Below, in pieces: positions 17,396 to 24,046 of a stretch of DNA of 28,110 nucleotides. The notes beneath the pieces are model-generated. The model saw only the letters and a program-made list of their open reading frames with translations, ran no database searches and had not been told where the DNA came from. Origin of the DNA: CAZAKO01 sp964546145. Its GTDB lineage: Bacteria; Fidelibacterota; UBA2242. Location of the stretch: positions 1-28,110 of the forward strand of contig CAZJIU010000021.1 in the NCBI GenBank assembly GCA_964546145.1, in the 5' to 3' direction. Position numbers and translations under genes: made by a program. Numbering within the stretch: the first letter of the stretch is position 1; each line of letters opens with the position of its first letter.

Positions 17396-18214
17396 CTACC
17401 TCATTAACTGTAAAACAAGTTGAGGTGCCGAGTTCGCCTGGGTGAACGCTGAGGCTGAAGTCTGTTGGAGGATCTGGTATTTCATCAAGTTCATTTGTTC
17501 TTTCACCAGATCTGCATCTTCGATGTTACTTCTAACCGCATCGGTGTTCGTGATGGCTACGGAGAGAGTGTTCTCTTTAAAGGACAAGCGGCCTTTGTAC
17601 TCTCCGATGTCCTGAACCCGACCGGCAAGCGTGTCAATCGCGGTACTTATTGTGGTGATAGCACTATTGGCGCCACTGGAAGAAGAAACATCTACCGCAT
17701 TGACTGAGAGGCTGGCAGCTGAGGCACTGCTCAGGGTTACCGTCAGAGTATCGGAGGCGGTTTCGCCGACCTGGAAGTTGCCGGTGTAAGCACCGTCAAT
17801 CAGACCATCGCCGTTGAAAGTCGTCTCGTCAACAATATCGCCGATTTCCGAAATTAGAGCAGTTACCTGATCATTGATAGCTGTTCTCTGTGTGCTGTTT
17901 AAAGATTGATCGGCAGCCTGAGTGGCTTTCTCTTTCATGACCTGTAAAATGTCCATGATGTTCTGATAACCGCCCTCAGCGACATTCAGAATGCTTTTGG
18001 CACTGGACACATTGGACAGGGCGACATCCAGACCTCTCTGGCGTCTTTCCAGACCGCGTGCCAATTGGTAACCGGCCGGATCATCTTCGGTGGAATTGAT
18101 CTTTTTACCGGTTGCCATACGTAACTGGGTGTCAGCCAAGTTTTTTGTAATCTTCTCGATGGCATGATAAGCCAGCTGCGCATCAACGTTGGTTGCGACT
18201 TTGGTTAAACTCAT
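17396..18214 (-). CDS. fliC: Flagellin 2 (short type)
   Basis: A 272-residue flagellin made only of the D0/D1 parts: N-terminal helix region at about 1-140 (STEDDPAGYQLARGLERR; SAKSILNVAEGGYQNI) and C-terminal region at about 190-272 (SNIEDADLVKEQMNLMKYQILQQ ends with QLVLQLMR), joined by a short Ser/Ala/Thr-rich stretch. The Ser/Thr-rich middle offers O-glycosylation sites. It aligns without gaps to flagellin 1 (19524-20342), with about five in six residues the same by eye, so the pair is a recent duplication; the 5' leaders are alike too. AAGGAG lies seven bases before the ATG. It has its own terminator and a weak sigma-28-like promoter. Filament subunits are exported through the flagellum and assembled under FliD. 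Confidence 0.95.
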   Translation of the reverse strand: MSLTKVATNVDAQLAYHAIEKITKNLADTQLRMATGKKINSTEDDPAGYQLARGLERRQRGLDVALSNVSSAKSILNVAEGGYQNIMDILQVMKEKATQAADQSLNSTQRTAINDQVTALISEIGDIVDETTFNGDGLIDGAYTGNFQVGETASDTLTVTLSSASAASLSVNAVDVSSSSGANSAITTISTAIDTLAGRVQDIGEYKGRLSFKENTLSVAITNTDAVRSNIEDADLVKEQMNLMKYQILQQTSASAFTQANSAPQLVLQLMR

Positions 18215-18238
18215 AATTCACTCCTTTGCTTTTTTGGC

Positions 18239-18244
18239 ATCCCT
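18239..18244 (-). promoter_or_regulatory. GGA motif in the flagellin 2 leader (possible CsrA site)
   Basis: AGGGAT lies 12 bases upstream of the AAGGAG ribosome site (18221-18226). The same pair of GGA motifs is kept in the flagellin 1 leader. CsrA blocks flagellin translation by binding such paired sites in some bacteria; no csrA gene is visible here, so this is a suggestion. Confidence 0.35.
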
Positions 18245-18324
18245 GCCTGTTAAAGTATTGTTTGCATTGATGGATATTCATCTCCTTGACTGCACATATC
18301 CATTTTCAAAAATCTCTACTCTTA

Positions 18325-18351
18325 TTTTCGGTTGTTTAGGGAGATGCTTAA
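18325..18351 (-). promoter_or_regulatory. Candidate sigma-28 promoter of flagellin 2 (weak match)
   Basis: On the - strand ACCGAAAA (18332-18325) differs by one base from the ACCGATAA element of flagellin 1, and TTAA (TAAG if the spacer is 14) lies 15 bases upstream. The place, about 110 bases before the ATG, parallels flagellin 1. Weaker expression than flagellin 1 is likely if this is the real promoter. Confidence 0.5.
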
Positions 18352-18476
18352 ATTTTTAACCCCGGAAAGTGTCGGGAAAAATTGGCTGGGAGAATATTCA
18401 GGATTAAATAATAGGAATAAATAAATTTTATGAAGATTTGGTATAAAACGGTGGTAAGAAATAATTTTGATAATTA

Positions 18477-18506
18477 TTGATACAGATTTATTAATAATCC
18501 TATAAT
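18477..18506 (+). promoter_or_regulatory. Sigma-70-like promoter on the + strand in the intergenic region
   Basis: TTGATA (18477-18482), an 18-base spacer and TATAAT (18501-18506) form a near-consensus promoter pointing right, away from flagellin 2. No gene follows on this strand before the terminator at 18750-18775. Chance matches are possible in such A+T-rich DNA. Confidence 0.5.
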
Positions 18507-18512
18507 GAGAAC

Positions 18513-18775
18513 AATCCTCTCGGCTAAGTCTGATGTGTTTATTCCGATGTTTTGGGAGGGCAACCGGTCAAAACCAAAGCACTGATTGGAAAGACCTTAT
18601 CTGAAATGCATGCAATGAGAATACATTTTTGCAGAGCAAAGTGTTAATCTTAAACGATCTGTCAAGACTGCTGTCGGATGCTAGTTCAAGGTGACACCCA
18701 ATCGCACCCAATAGTTGGATAGGAACTGGTATTGACTATATTGAAAAACAAAAACCCGGTTAGAGCCGGGTTTTT
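18513..18775 (+). ncRNA. Candidate small RNA between flagellin 2 and the HTH gene
   Basis: The stretch from just after the + strand promoter to the terminator is about 260 bases, with no frame longer than about 25 codons. It does not match 6S, tmRNA, SRP or RNase P RNA by eye. Its ends (promoter, then hairpin plus T5) are what a free-standing bacterial small RNA needs. It holds five GGA triplets, which would allow, but do not show, a CsrA-binding role. Confidence 0.35.
18750..18775. terminator. Bidirectional terminator
   Basis: AAAAACCCGG and CCGGGTTTTT pair around a six-base TTAGAG loop. On the - strand TTTTTGTTTTT follows the stem and ends the HTH gene unit; on the + strand TTTTTG follows and would end the candidate small RNA. 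Confidence 0.88.
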
Positions 18776-18812
18776 GTCGAATCACCTGAAAAGGAAGAGA
18801 CAGTTTATGGAA

Positions 18813-19007
18813 TCAGGACTTGTAGTTCTTTAATTTTTCATTTAGGATGACATCGAACATTGAGTCAATATGCTCGCGCTTGATTTTCCATTGGCCGCCA
18901 ATCTTGATGGCGGGTATTTTTCCCTGTTGGGCTAACCGGTAGATGGTTTGCTCTTTGATTTTCAGGTAGCGTGATACTTCTTTGATGTCCATGATCGTAT
19001 CTGTCAT
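18813..19007 (-). CDS. Excisionase-like small HTH DNA-binding protein
   Basis: A 64-residue protein. The ATG at 19007 is preferred to an in-frame upstream start (19040) because GGAGGATAAGGCG lies directly before it. It carries one MerR/excisionase-type winged helix-turn-helix (HTH_17 pattern): DIKEVSRYLKIKEQTIYRLA, then a short wing with GKIPAIKIGGQWKIKREHID, and a basic C-terminal tail. No recombinase, integrase or att-like repeat is seen near it, so a mobile-element role is unlikely. It sits between fliS and flagellin 2 in the same direction, 89 bases after the fliS stop, and is closed by the terminator at 18750-18775. A local regulator of flagellar genes is a reasonable guess, without direct support. 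Confidence 0.88.
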   Translation of the reverse strand: MTDTIMDIKEVSRYLKIKEQTIYRLAQQGKIPAIKIGGQWKIKREHIDSMFDVILNEKLKNYKS

Positions 19008-19096
19008 CGCCTTATCCTCCACATGTTGGCTTGGAAGCAAATAGAAAAATCGTTTAGTCTGGTATTGACCGGACCGGAAGTAAGATTGATCTGCAT

Positions 19097-19423
19097 TTAA
19101 TTGATCCTCATGGCTTCGTTCCAGGCATCTCTAATTTCCCGAATCATACTCTCTGCCTGCTCGAATTGATTGACATAGAGCTGATTCAGGATTTCATTGT
19201 AGATGTCATAAAAATTAGTCGCTATCTTCTTGTGATCGAATTTAAGCGAATTAATCAAGAGCTGGATTGCCTCTGCCGCCTTGATCCTGTTTTGATTGAT
19301 GCAGGCTGCGATAGCAACATCGAAAATATAGGTAACCAGCTGTTCCGGACTGGCAGACAAGATTTTTTGGGCTAAATAGGGATTACTGTTGCGGTAGTCA
19401 GATTTTTGTTGCGAACTGTACAT
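19097..19423 (-). CDS. fliS: Flagellin export chaperone FliS
   Basis: A 108-residue all-helical protein with the FliS layout: NPYLAQKILSASPEQLVTYI near the start, a helix with INQNRIKAAEAIQLLINSL, then IYNEILNQLYVN and a C-terminal helix ending in WNEAMRIN. FliS binds the C-terminal helix of flagellin in the cytoplasm and keeps it unfolded until export. It usually lies beside fliC or fliD; here it follows flagellin 1 with 100 bases between stop and start, including a terminator, so it may be made from read-through or its own promoter. AAGGAG precedes the ATG. Confidence 0.92.
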   Translation of the reverse strand: MYSSQQKSDYRNSNPYLAQKILSASPEQLVTYIFDVAIAACINQNRIKAAEAIQLLINSLKFDHKKIATNFYDIYNEILNQLYVNQFEQAESMIREIRDAWNEAMRIN

Positions 19424-19491
19424 GAGATTTCTCCTTAACTTACTTCCCGATTTTTGAGGTTCTTTAGAAAGAGCAGTGAGATAAAATAGGT

Positions 19492-19513
19492 GGGACGGGG
19501 AAATCCCCGTCCC
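19492..19513 (-). terminator. Hairpin terminator of flagellin 1
   Basis: GGGACGGGG pairs perfectly with CCCCGTCCC around a four-base loop, ten bases after the flagellin stop. On the - strand the following ACCTATTTTATC is only partly T-rich, so it may stop transcription incompletely, allow some read-through into fliS and protect the mRNA 3' end. Confidence 0.75.
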
Positions 19514-19523
19514 GATTTATGAT

Positions 19524-20342
19524 TTATCTCATTAACTGCAGAACCAACTGAGGAGCGGTGTTAGCCTGGACAAAGGCCGAAGCCGAAGTTTGCTGCAAGA
19601 TTTGACATTTAACCAAATCCATCTGTTCTTTGACCAGATCAGCATCCTCGATGTTGCTCAAGACAGCCTCGGTATTGGTAATTGCCACGGAGACGGTGTT
19701 TTCTTTGAAAGAAAGCCGGGCTTTATATTCACCAATATCCTGAATCCGACCAGCCAGAGTATCAATGGCACTTTCTAGGGTGGTGACAGCTGTGTTGGCG
19801 GACGAAGCCGAAGATAGATCAATAGCGTTAACCGCAAGACTGGCGGCTGATGCGCTGTTGAGCGATATTGTCATGGTATTGGATGCACTTTCACCTACCT
19901 GGAAATTACCGGAATAATCGCCATCAATCAGACTGTCGCTGTTGAAAGTGGTCTCGGTAACAATATCGCCGATTTCCGAAATAAGAGCACTTACCTGATC
20001 ATTAATAGCTGACCGCTGGGTGCTATTTAATGATTGGTCCGCAGCCTGGGTGGCTTTCTCTTTCATGACCTGTAAAATGTCCATGATGTTTTGGTAACCG
20101 CCCTCGGCGACATTCAGAATGCTCTTGGCACTGGACACGTTGGACAGGGCGACCTCCAGACCTCTCTGGCGTCTTTCCAGACCACATGCCAATTGGTAAC
20201 CGGCCGGATCATCTTCGGTGGAATTGATCTTTTTGCCGGTTGCCATGCGCAGCTGGACATCTGCCAAATCTTTATTGATTTTTTCCATGGCATGAAAAGC
20301 CAGCTGTGCTTCAATGTTGGTTGCAACTTGTGTTAAACTCAT
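19524..20342 (-). CDS. fliC: Flagellin 1 (short type, with two cysteines)
   Basis: A 272-residue flagellin with D0/D1 helices at both ends and a short Ser/Ala/Thr-rich middle; it aligns end to end with flagellin 2. Cys53 (QLACGLERR) and Cys246 (LVKCQILQQ) replace Arg and Tyr found in flagellin 2. Flagellins rarely contain cysteine, and these two sit in the N- and C-terminal helices that pack together in the filament core. The gene has a near-perfect sigma-28 promoter (20436-20462), AAGGAG seven bases before the ATG and a conserved leader. It is probably the major filament protein because its promoter matches consensus better. FliS, encoded next, should be its chaperone, and the glycosyltransferase genes upstream could modify it. 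Confidence 0.95.
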   Translation of the reverse strand: MSLTQVATNIEAQLAFHAMEKINKDLADVQLRMATGKKINSTEDDPAGYQLACGLERRQRGLEVALSNVSSAKSILNVAEGGYQNIMDILQVMKEKATQAADQSLNSTQRSAINDQVSALISEIGDIVTETTFNSDSLIDGDYSGNFQVGESASNTMTISLNSASAASLAVNAIDLSSASSANTAVTTLESAIDTLAGRIQDIGEYKARLSFKENTVSVAITNTEAVLSNIEDADLVKEQMDLVKCQILQQTSASAFVQANTAPQLVLQLMR

Positions 20343-20366
20343 GATTCACTCCTTCGTTTTTTCGGC

Positions 20367-20372
20367 ATCCTT
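20367..20372 (-). promoter_or_regulatory. GGA motif in the flagellin 1 leader (possible CsrA site)
   Basis: AAGGAT lies 12 bases upstream of the AAGGAG ribosome site (20349-20354). Leaders of the two flagellins match over about 40 bases around these motifs. Paired GGA motifs, one covering the ribosome site, are the usual layout of CsrA control of flagellin. Confidence 0.35.
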
Positions 20373-20435
20373 GCCTGTTAATTTTGCTTGTCACTGCTGT
20401 TTTGAGAACTTCATATCAATTAACGTCTAATAAGA

Positions 20436-20462
20436 TTATCGGTGAAAAGTAGCTAAACTTTA
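20436..20462 (-). promoter_or_regulatory. Sigma-28 (FliA) promoter of flagellin 1
   Basis: On the - strand TAAA (20462-20459), a 15-base spacer and ACCGATAA (20443-20436) match the TAAA-N15-GCCGATAA consensus with one change. It lies about 95 bases before the flagellin ATG. This fits the flgM-like anti-sigma gene in the same cluster. Confidence 0.9.
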
Positions 20463-20587
20463 ATAAAAAAATGCAGATTTCGATAGAGGAACGCTAAATC
20501 CGGGAAAGGATGGGAAAATTTATCCACATTCTTCAGGATTGTAGTAAGATTTTAGGGAATTAATAAAATGTAGATATTTTTTGGAAA

Positions 20588-21958
20588 TTATAGTGACATT
20601 TGAGTAAGCAGCTGCTGAGCCCTGGCCAGATTCCCAATTTTACCATAAAGTCCGATCAGTTTCTTTTGGACATCCCGATTGGTGGGATTGAGGGTAATGA
20701 TTTTTTGGTAAATCTGGATCGCAGCGGGGAAATCTTGCTGCTTTATTTTTATTAGACCAAGGCAGCCTAAGAGCTCCTCTCGTTCACCCCTTAAAGCGAT
20801 TAATTGATTGAAATATTTTTCAGCTTTTACCAGTTGAAGAGTCCGCAAAGCAATATCTGCCAGGCGCTCCAGCAGTTCGTGATTATCCGGTTTTTCAGCT
20901 AATAAGGGTGTCAGTACCTTTTCTGCATTTTGCCAGTCGGCAAGCTGGTGATAAGCCCGCCCCAGGGTAAATTGGACTGTCCATTTTTCCAGGATAATAT
21001 CACTAGGAAGCGGATCGTGACCGGCAGCTAAGGCTTCGATACTCTGCAACAGGTCAGTTAGGGCGGAAATAACCCGATCGGGCTGATTGATGAGACTGGC
21101 AATACGATATAGTTGATAGTAAGCTCCGTATTGAACTGTTTCTCTGCGGATGGATTGATGACAGTATTCGGCAGCTTCCTGGTACTGTTTCAGCTTGATA
21201 CAGACTCCGGCGAGACAGTTGAGTAATGCAGCGGTAACTTTAGAATCGAACTGCCGCAGAGCCAAGGCTTTTTTATAATGGAAGTAAGCCGCGCGATCTT
21301 CATTGGCGAGATCGAGATGCTGAGCATAGGTAAAGTGGATATAAGCATTCTGCGGTGTCCGCTTTAGCATCTTTTCCAGTAATTTTCGGTTGCGTTGTTC
21401 CTTTATCCGGGCTTCAGGTTCTGCTAGTCCATAACCAAGGTGATTGAGAGTAATCTCGCTCTGAACTTCCTTTAGTCCACGAGCCTTTGCACTGGCGGAA
21501 ATCTGCTCGTGAATTGCTCCTTCAAAGAGAATTCTCTTATGATTGGGAAATAGCCGGTGAGCGGAGGATAGATTAACCGGAACTCCCGCCTGATTCAGAT
21601 TCTGAATCCGGATATTGTAATAAACTGTGCGATCATCACTTGCCAAGATGTCTCTAATAATCGGTTTTGATTCAATTGTCAGCCGTTCGTCTGCATCCAG
21701 CCAGAATATCCAATCCCGGTTAGCGTACTTAATTGATTCGTTACGGGCAGCCGCAAAATCATCCACCCAGTTAAAATCATGAATTTCAGCATGATATTTT
21801 TGTCCAATTGCTTTTGTATTATCGGTAGAACCAGTGTCCAGTAATATGATTTGATCGGCGATATCACGAATGCTAGCCAGGCAATCCGGCAGGAAGCCTT
21901 CTTCGTTTTTTACAATCATACAGACAGCTAAAGTCGCTGCTTTGTCAGATTTTCTCAT
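20588..21958 (-). CDS. GT2 glycosyltransferase with TPR repeats
   Basis: A 456-residue protein. Residues 8-110 form the GT-A nucleotide-sugar fold of family 2: CMIVKNEEGFLPDCLASI, LLDTGSTDNT, FAAARNESIKYA and the metal-binding WLDADER (Asp88, Asp90). Residues about 190-450 are TPR-like helical pairs, including AAIQIYQKIITLNPTNRDVQ at the end. GT2-TPR proteins of this kind add sugars to proteins or lipids, with the TPR part binding the acceptor. It begins six bases after the stop of its paralogue, so the two are cotranscribed, and it lies just upstream of flagellin 1. Flagellin glycosylation is a sensible guess from context only. No terminator is seen after its stop, so read-through into the flagellin leader is possible. 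Confidence 0.88.
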   Translation of the reverse strand: MRKSDKAATLAVCMIVKNEEGFLPDCLASIRDIADQIILLDTGSTDNTKAIGQKYHAEIHDFNWVDDFAAARNESIKYANRDWIFWLDADERLTIESKPIIRDILASDDRTVYYNIRIQNLNQAGVPVNLSSAHRLFPNHKRILFEGAIHEQISASAKARGLKEVQSEITLNHLGYGLAEPEARIKEQRNRKLLEKMLKRTPQNAYIHFTYAQHLDLANEDRAAYFHYKKALALRQFDSKVTAALLNCLAGVCIKLKQYQEAAEYCHQSIRRETVQYGAYYQLYRIASLINQPDRVISALTDLLQSIEALAAGHDPLPSDIILEKWTVQFTLGRAYHQLADWQNAEKVLTPLLAEKPDNHELLERLADIALRTLQLVKAEKYFNQLIALRGEREELLGCLGLIKIKQQDFPAAIQIYQKIITLNPTNRDVQKKLIGLYGKIGNLARAQQLLTQMSL

Positions 21959-21964
21959 ATTAGC

Positions 21965-22957
21965 TCAGGCCATTTGATAGGCTGACACCTGGGTACAAAT
22001 ATTAATTAATGTACTCAGATCTTTTTTATCGAAAAAGTCATCAGAGTAGTTCTCATCAATGTGTTGGAATATTTCGTAAGCGGTTCTCAATTCACCCAGA
22101 TATAAGCGGGCAATTCCTGCCAGATACATTGCCAGTGCATTACAGGGATTGAGCAATAGACATTTATGGGAATAGTAGAGGCACTCCTCAAAATTACTCT
22201 GAGCCAGTTCTATTTGAGAAAGCCGCAGAAAAGCCATTTCGATTATTTGAGCCGGCAGGAGTTTATAGTCCATGTTGAAAAATTGCTTCAGGGCTTTTTT
22301 GGCTTCGCTCAATTTTCCCAGAGCCTTTAGGGTCTCGCCCTTTTTAAATTGGAGATAGGTATTACTCGGATTGGAGTTCAAGGCTTCTTCAATCATTGGC
22401 AGACTGCGGTTGGCTTTACGCCGAAAATTTTCCTTATAACCGTGATGGATAATCATCAGCTCGGAATCGCAGGTTTTACCCCCGTTGCGGATTATGGAAG
22501 GGGCAATCTGGTTATGAACCTTCTGTTCGTATTGAAAGCCTTTTCGGTTGCGGAAGAGGCGATAGCGCGTATCATCCATATACTTAATGATATCGTTCGG
22601 CGGGGCAATGTTGCGGATGATTATACCGATGGCGTCATACTCGGTTGTTGCGATCAATGGTCGAATTTGGGAGACTGATTCGGGCTCCAATTCGTCATCG
22701 GCATCCAGAACCAGAATCCAGTCACCGGTAGCGTATTTCAGGGATTCGTTGCGGGCTTCCGAAAAATCTCCCTGCCAGGGGTGATAATAGATTTTTGCCT
22801 GGTATGATCGGGCAATTTCCACCGTCCGGTCAGTCGAGCCGGTATCAACGATTATAATTTGATCCACTATCTTTGCCGCACTGTGCAAACAGCGGTCGAG
22901 ATTTTGTTCCTCATTTTTCACAATCATACATAAGCTTAATTTGGGTGTTGTTGGCAT
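21965..22957 (-). CDS. GT2 glycosyltransferase with short TPR region
   Basis: A 330-residue paralogue of the next gene. The GT2 domain at about 5-190 has LCMIVKNEEQNLDRCLHSA, IVDTGSTDRT, FSEARNESLKYATGDW and VLDADDEL (Asp85, Asp87). A stretch near 118-150 (NDIIKYMDDTRYRLFRNRKG) fits the acceptor-side part of the fold. From about 195 there are TPR-like repeats (LQFKKGETLKALGKLSEAKK). It starts 20 bases after the stop of the cyclic-nucleotide-binding protein gene, with GGAGAG before the ATG, so all belong to one operon. Having two different GT2-TPR enzymes in a row suggests successive sugar additions; donor and acceptor are unknown. Confidence 0.87.
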   Translation of the reverse strand: MPTTPKLSLCMIVKNEEQNLDRCLHSAAKIVDQIIIVDTGSTDRTVEIARSYQAKIYYHPWQGDFSEARNESLKYATGDWILVLDADDELEPESVSQIRPLIATTEYDAIGIIIRNIAPPNDIIKYMDDTRYRLFRNRKGFQYEQKVHNQIAPSIIRNGGKTCDSELMIIHHGYKENFRRKANRSLPMIEEALNSNPSNTYLQFKKGETLKALGKLSEAKKALKQFFNMDYKLLPAQIIEMAFLRLSQIELAQSNFEECLYYSHKCLLLNPCNALAMYLAGIARLYLGELRTAYEIFQHIDENYSDDFFDKKDLSTLINICTQVSAYQMA

Positions 22958-22977
22958 GGTAATCTCTCCAAAATGGT

Positions 22978-23970
22978 TTATGCTCTCCCAATTAGGGACT
23001 CATATTTTTGGAATGAATCGGTCTGGTGTTGATCAGCCAAAAGGCCTTGAAATCGATTTTTATCGACATCGTAAAAGCTGTCCCCGTCGTCTGTCTTGCG
23101 GGTGCTGAGAACTTTCTGTTTGACTAAATGGTCAGTTACGGATTTATATTGTTCCAGCGGAGTTTTTAGGATTTCGAGACACCGGGCTTCCAGATAATTC
23201 AGCTCCAGATCGGTTCCGCCGCCCTGCTCGGCTACCAGTTTTCCAATGAAATTCAGGAATTCCGACTCCATTTTCGTTAGCCCGTTTGCTGCGGGAGACT
23301 GGTTTTTGTGAATTTTTGAACTAAGTTTATTCTTACAGAAATTTGCGAACTCCATGAAGCAAGCAATATCTTTGATGACGAGCAGACGTCCCTCATGGAA
23401 ATCGGTTTCTTGGGCGGCCATTGGCGTCTGGATCAAATTATCGAAAACCCTTTCAATGAAATTGGCGGGAATATTCAAAATGATTTCCAGATTATGGATG
23501 GTATCCGCCCAGGGAATTTTTATGGACAGGGAATCGGCTTGTTGATGTGGACGCGCCATTTCAGCCAACATTAAAATTACCTGTTTGGACTTTTCCGATA
23601 CTTGGAAGGTATCCTGTTTTTTGTTGGAATCGCGCAGACGTTCGACCAGAATCTGGAAAAACGTTCGCAACCAGCTGGGAATGCTTTGCATATTGGCATT
23701 AAAAAGGAGTTTGTTGATTTCGATGCAGCTGACATCAGTGAGGGCAGTAACGGTTGCCGAACGGTATGGTTGGTCAATCAGGGCCATTTCGCCGAAAATA
23801 GAGCCTTTGCCGAGGGTAGCAAGCACGATATTTTGATCGTTCTTGATGGTTGATACCTCGATCATACCACTGGAGATGATGTACATCGAGGCGCCATAAT
23901 CGTTCTCTTTGAAAATTTGGCTACCTGCCTTATAAAAACGCTGAGTTCGTTCGCCGATATAAGTATTCAT
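22978..23970 (-). CDS. Cyclic-nucleotide-binding domain protein (Crp/Fnr-like N-terminus)
   Basis: A 330-residue protein, longer than Crp (about 210-230). Residues 10-110 form a cNMP-binding barrel with a good phosphate-binding cassette, FGEMALIDQPYRSATV (Gly60, Glu61, Arg70), so it could bind cAMP or cGMP. Residues about 125-205 and 225-315 are helical regions resembling two degenerate winged-helix domains (FIERVFDNLIQT; YLEARCLEILKT with a wing-like LSTRKTDDGDSFY), but no standard Crp DNA-recognition helix is clear. It may be a cytoplasmic sensor that controls partner proteins rather than a classic transcription factor. It sits within the glycosyltransferase operon, 76 bases after the large enzyme's gene, which suggests second-messenger control of surface glycan or flagellar output. 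The ribosome site before its ATG is weak. Confidence 0.75.
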   Translation of the reverse strand: MNTYIGERTQRFYKAGSQIFKENDYGASMYIISSGMIEVSTIKNDQNIVLATLGKGSIFGEMALIDQPYRSATVTALTDVSCIEINKLLFNANMQSIPSWLRTFFQILVERLRDSNKKQDTFQVSEKSKQVILMLAEMARPHQQADSLSIKIPWADTIHNLEIILNIPANFIERVFDNLIQTPMAAQETDFHEGRLLVIKDIACFMEFANFCKNKLSSKIHKNQSPAANGLTKMESEFLNFIGKLVAEQGGGTDLELNYLEARCLEILKTPLEQYKSVTDHLVKQKVLSTRKTDDGDSFYDVDKNRFQGLLADQHQTDSFQKYESLIGRA

Positions 23971-24046
23971 GATTCAATCCGTTTTTTAATTACTTTTTAT
24001 TTTAAATCCTAATTTTGATTGGCTCAATGAAAACCTTCTACAATAA

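Noticed and set aside
18548..18600. Stretch with AGGGCAACCGG and CAAAGC resembling parts of a cyclic-di-GMP riboswitch
   Set aside because: The full GEMM core (GGACGCAAAGCC and its paired stems) is not present, and no + strand gene follows.
18813..19040. Possible integrated-element remnant, suggested by the excisionase-like HTH gene
   Set aside because: No integrase, tRNA gene, att-like direct repeats or phage genes were seen around it.
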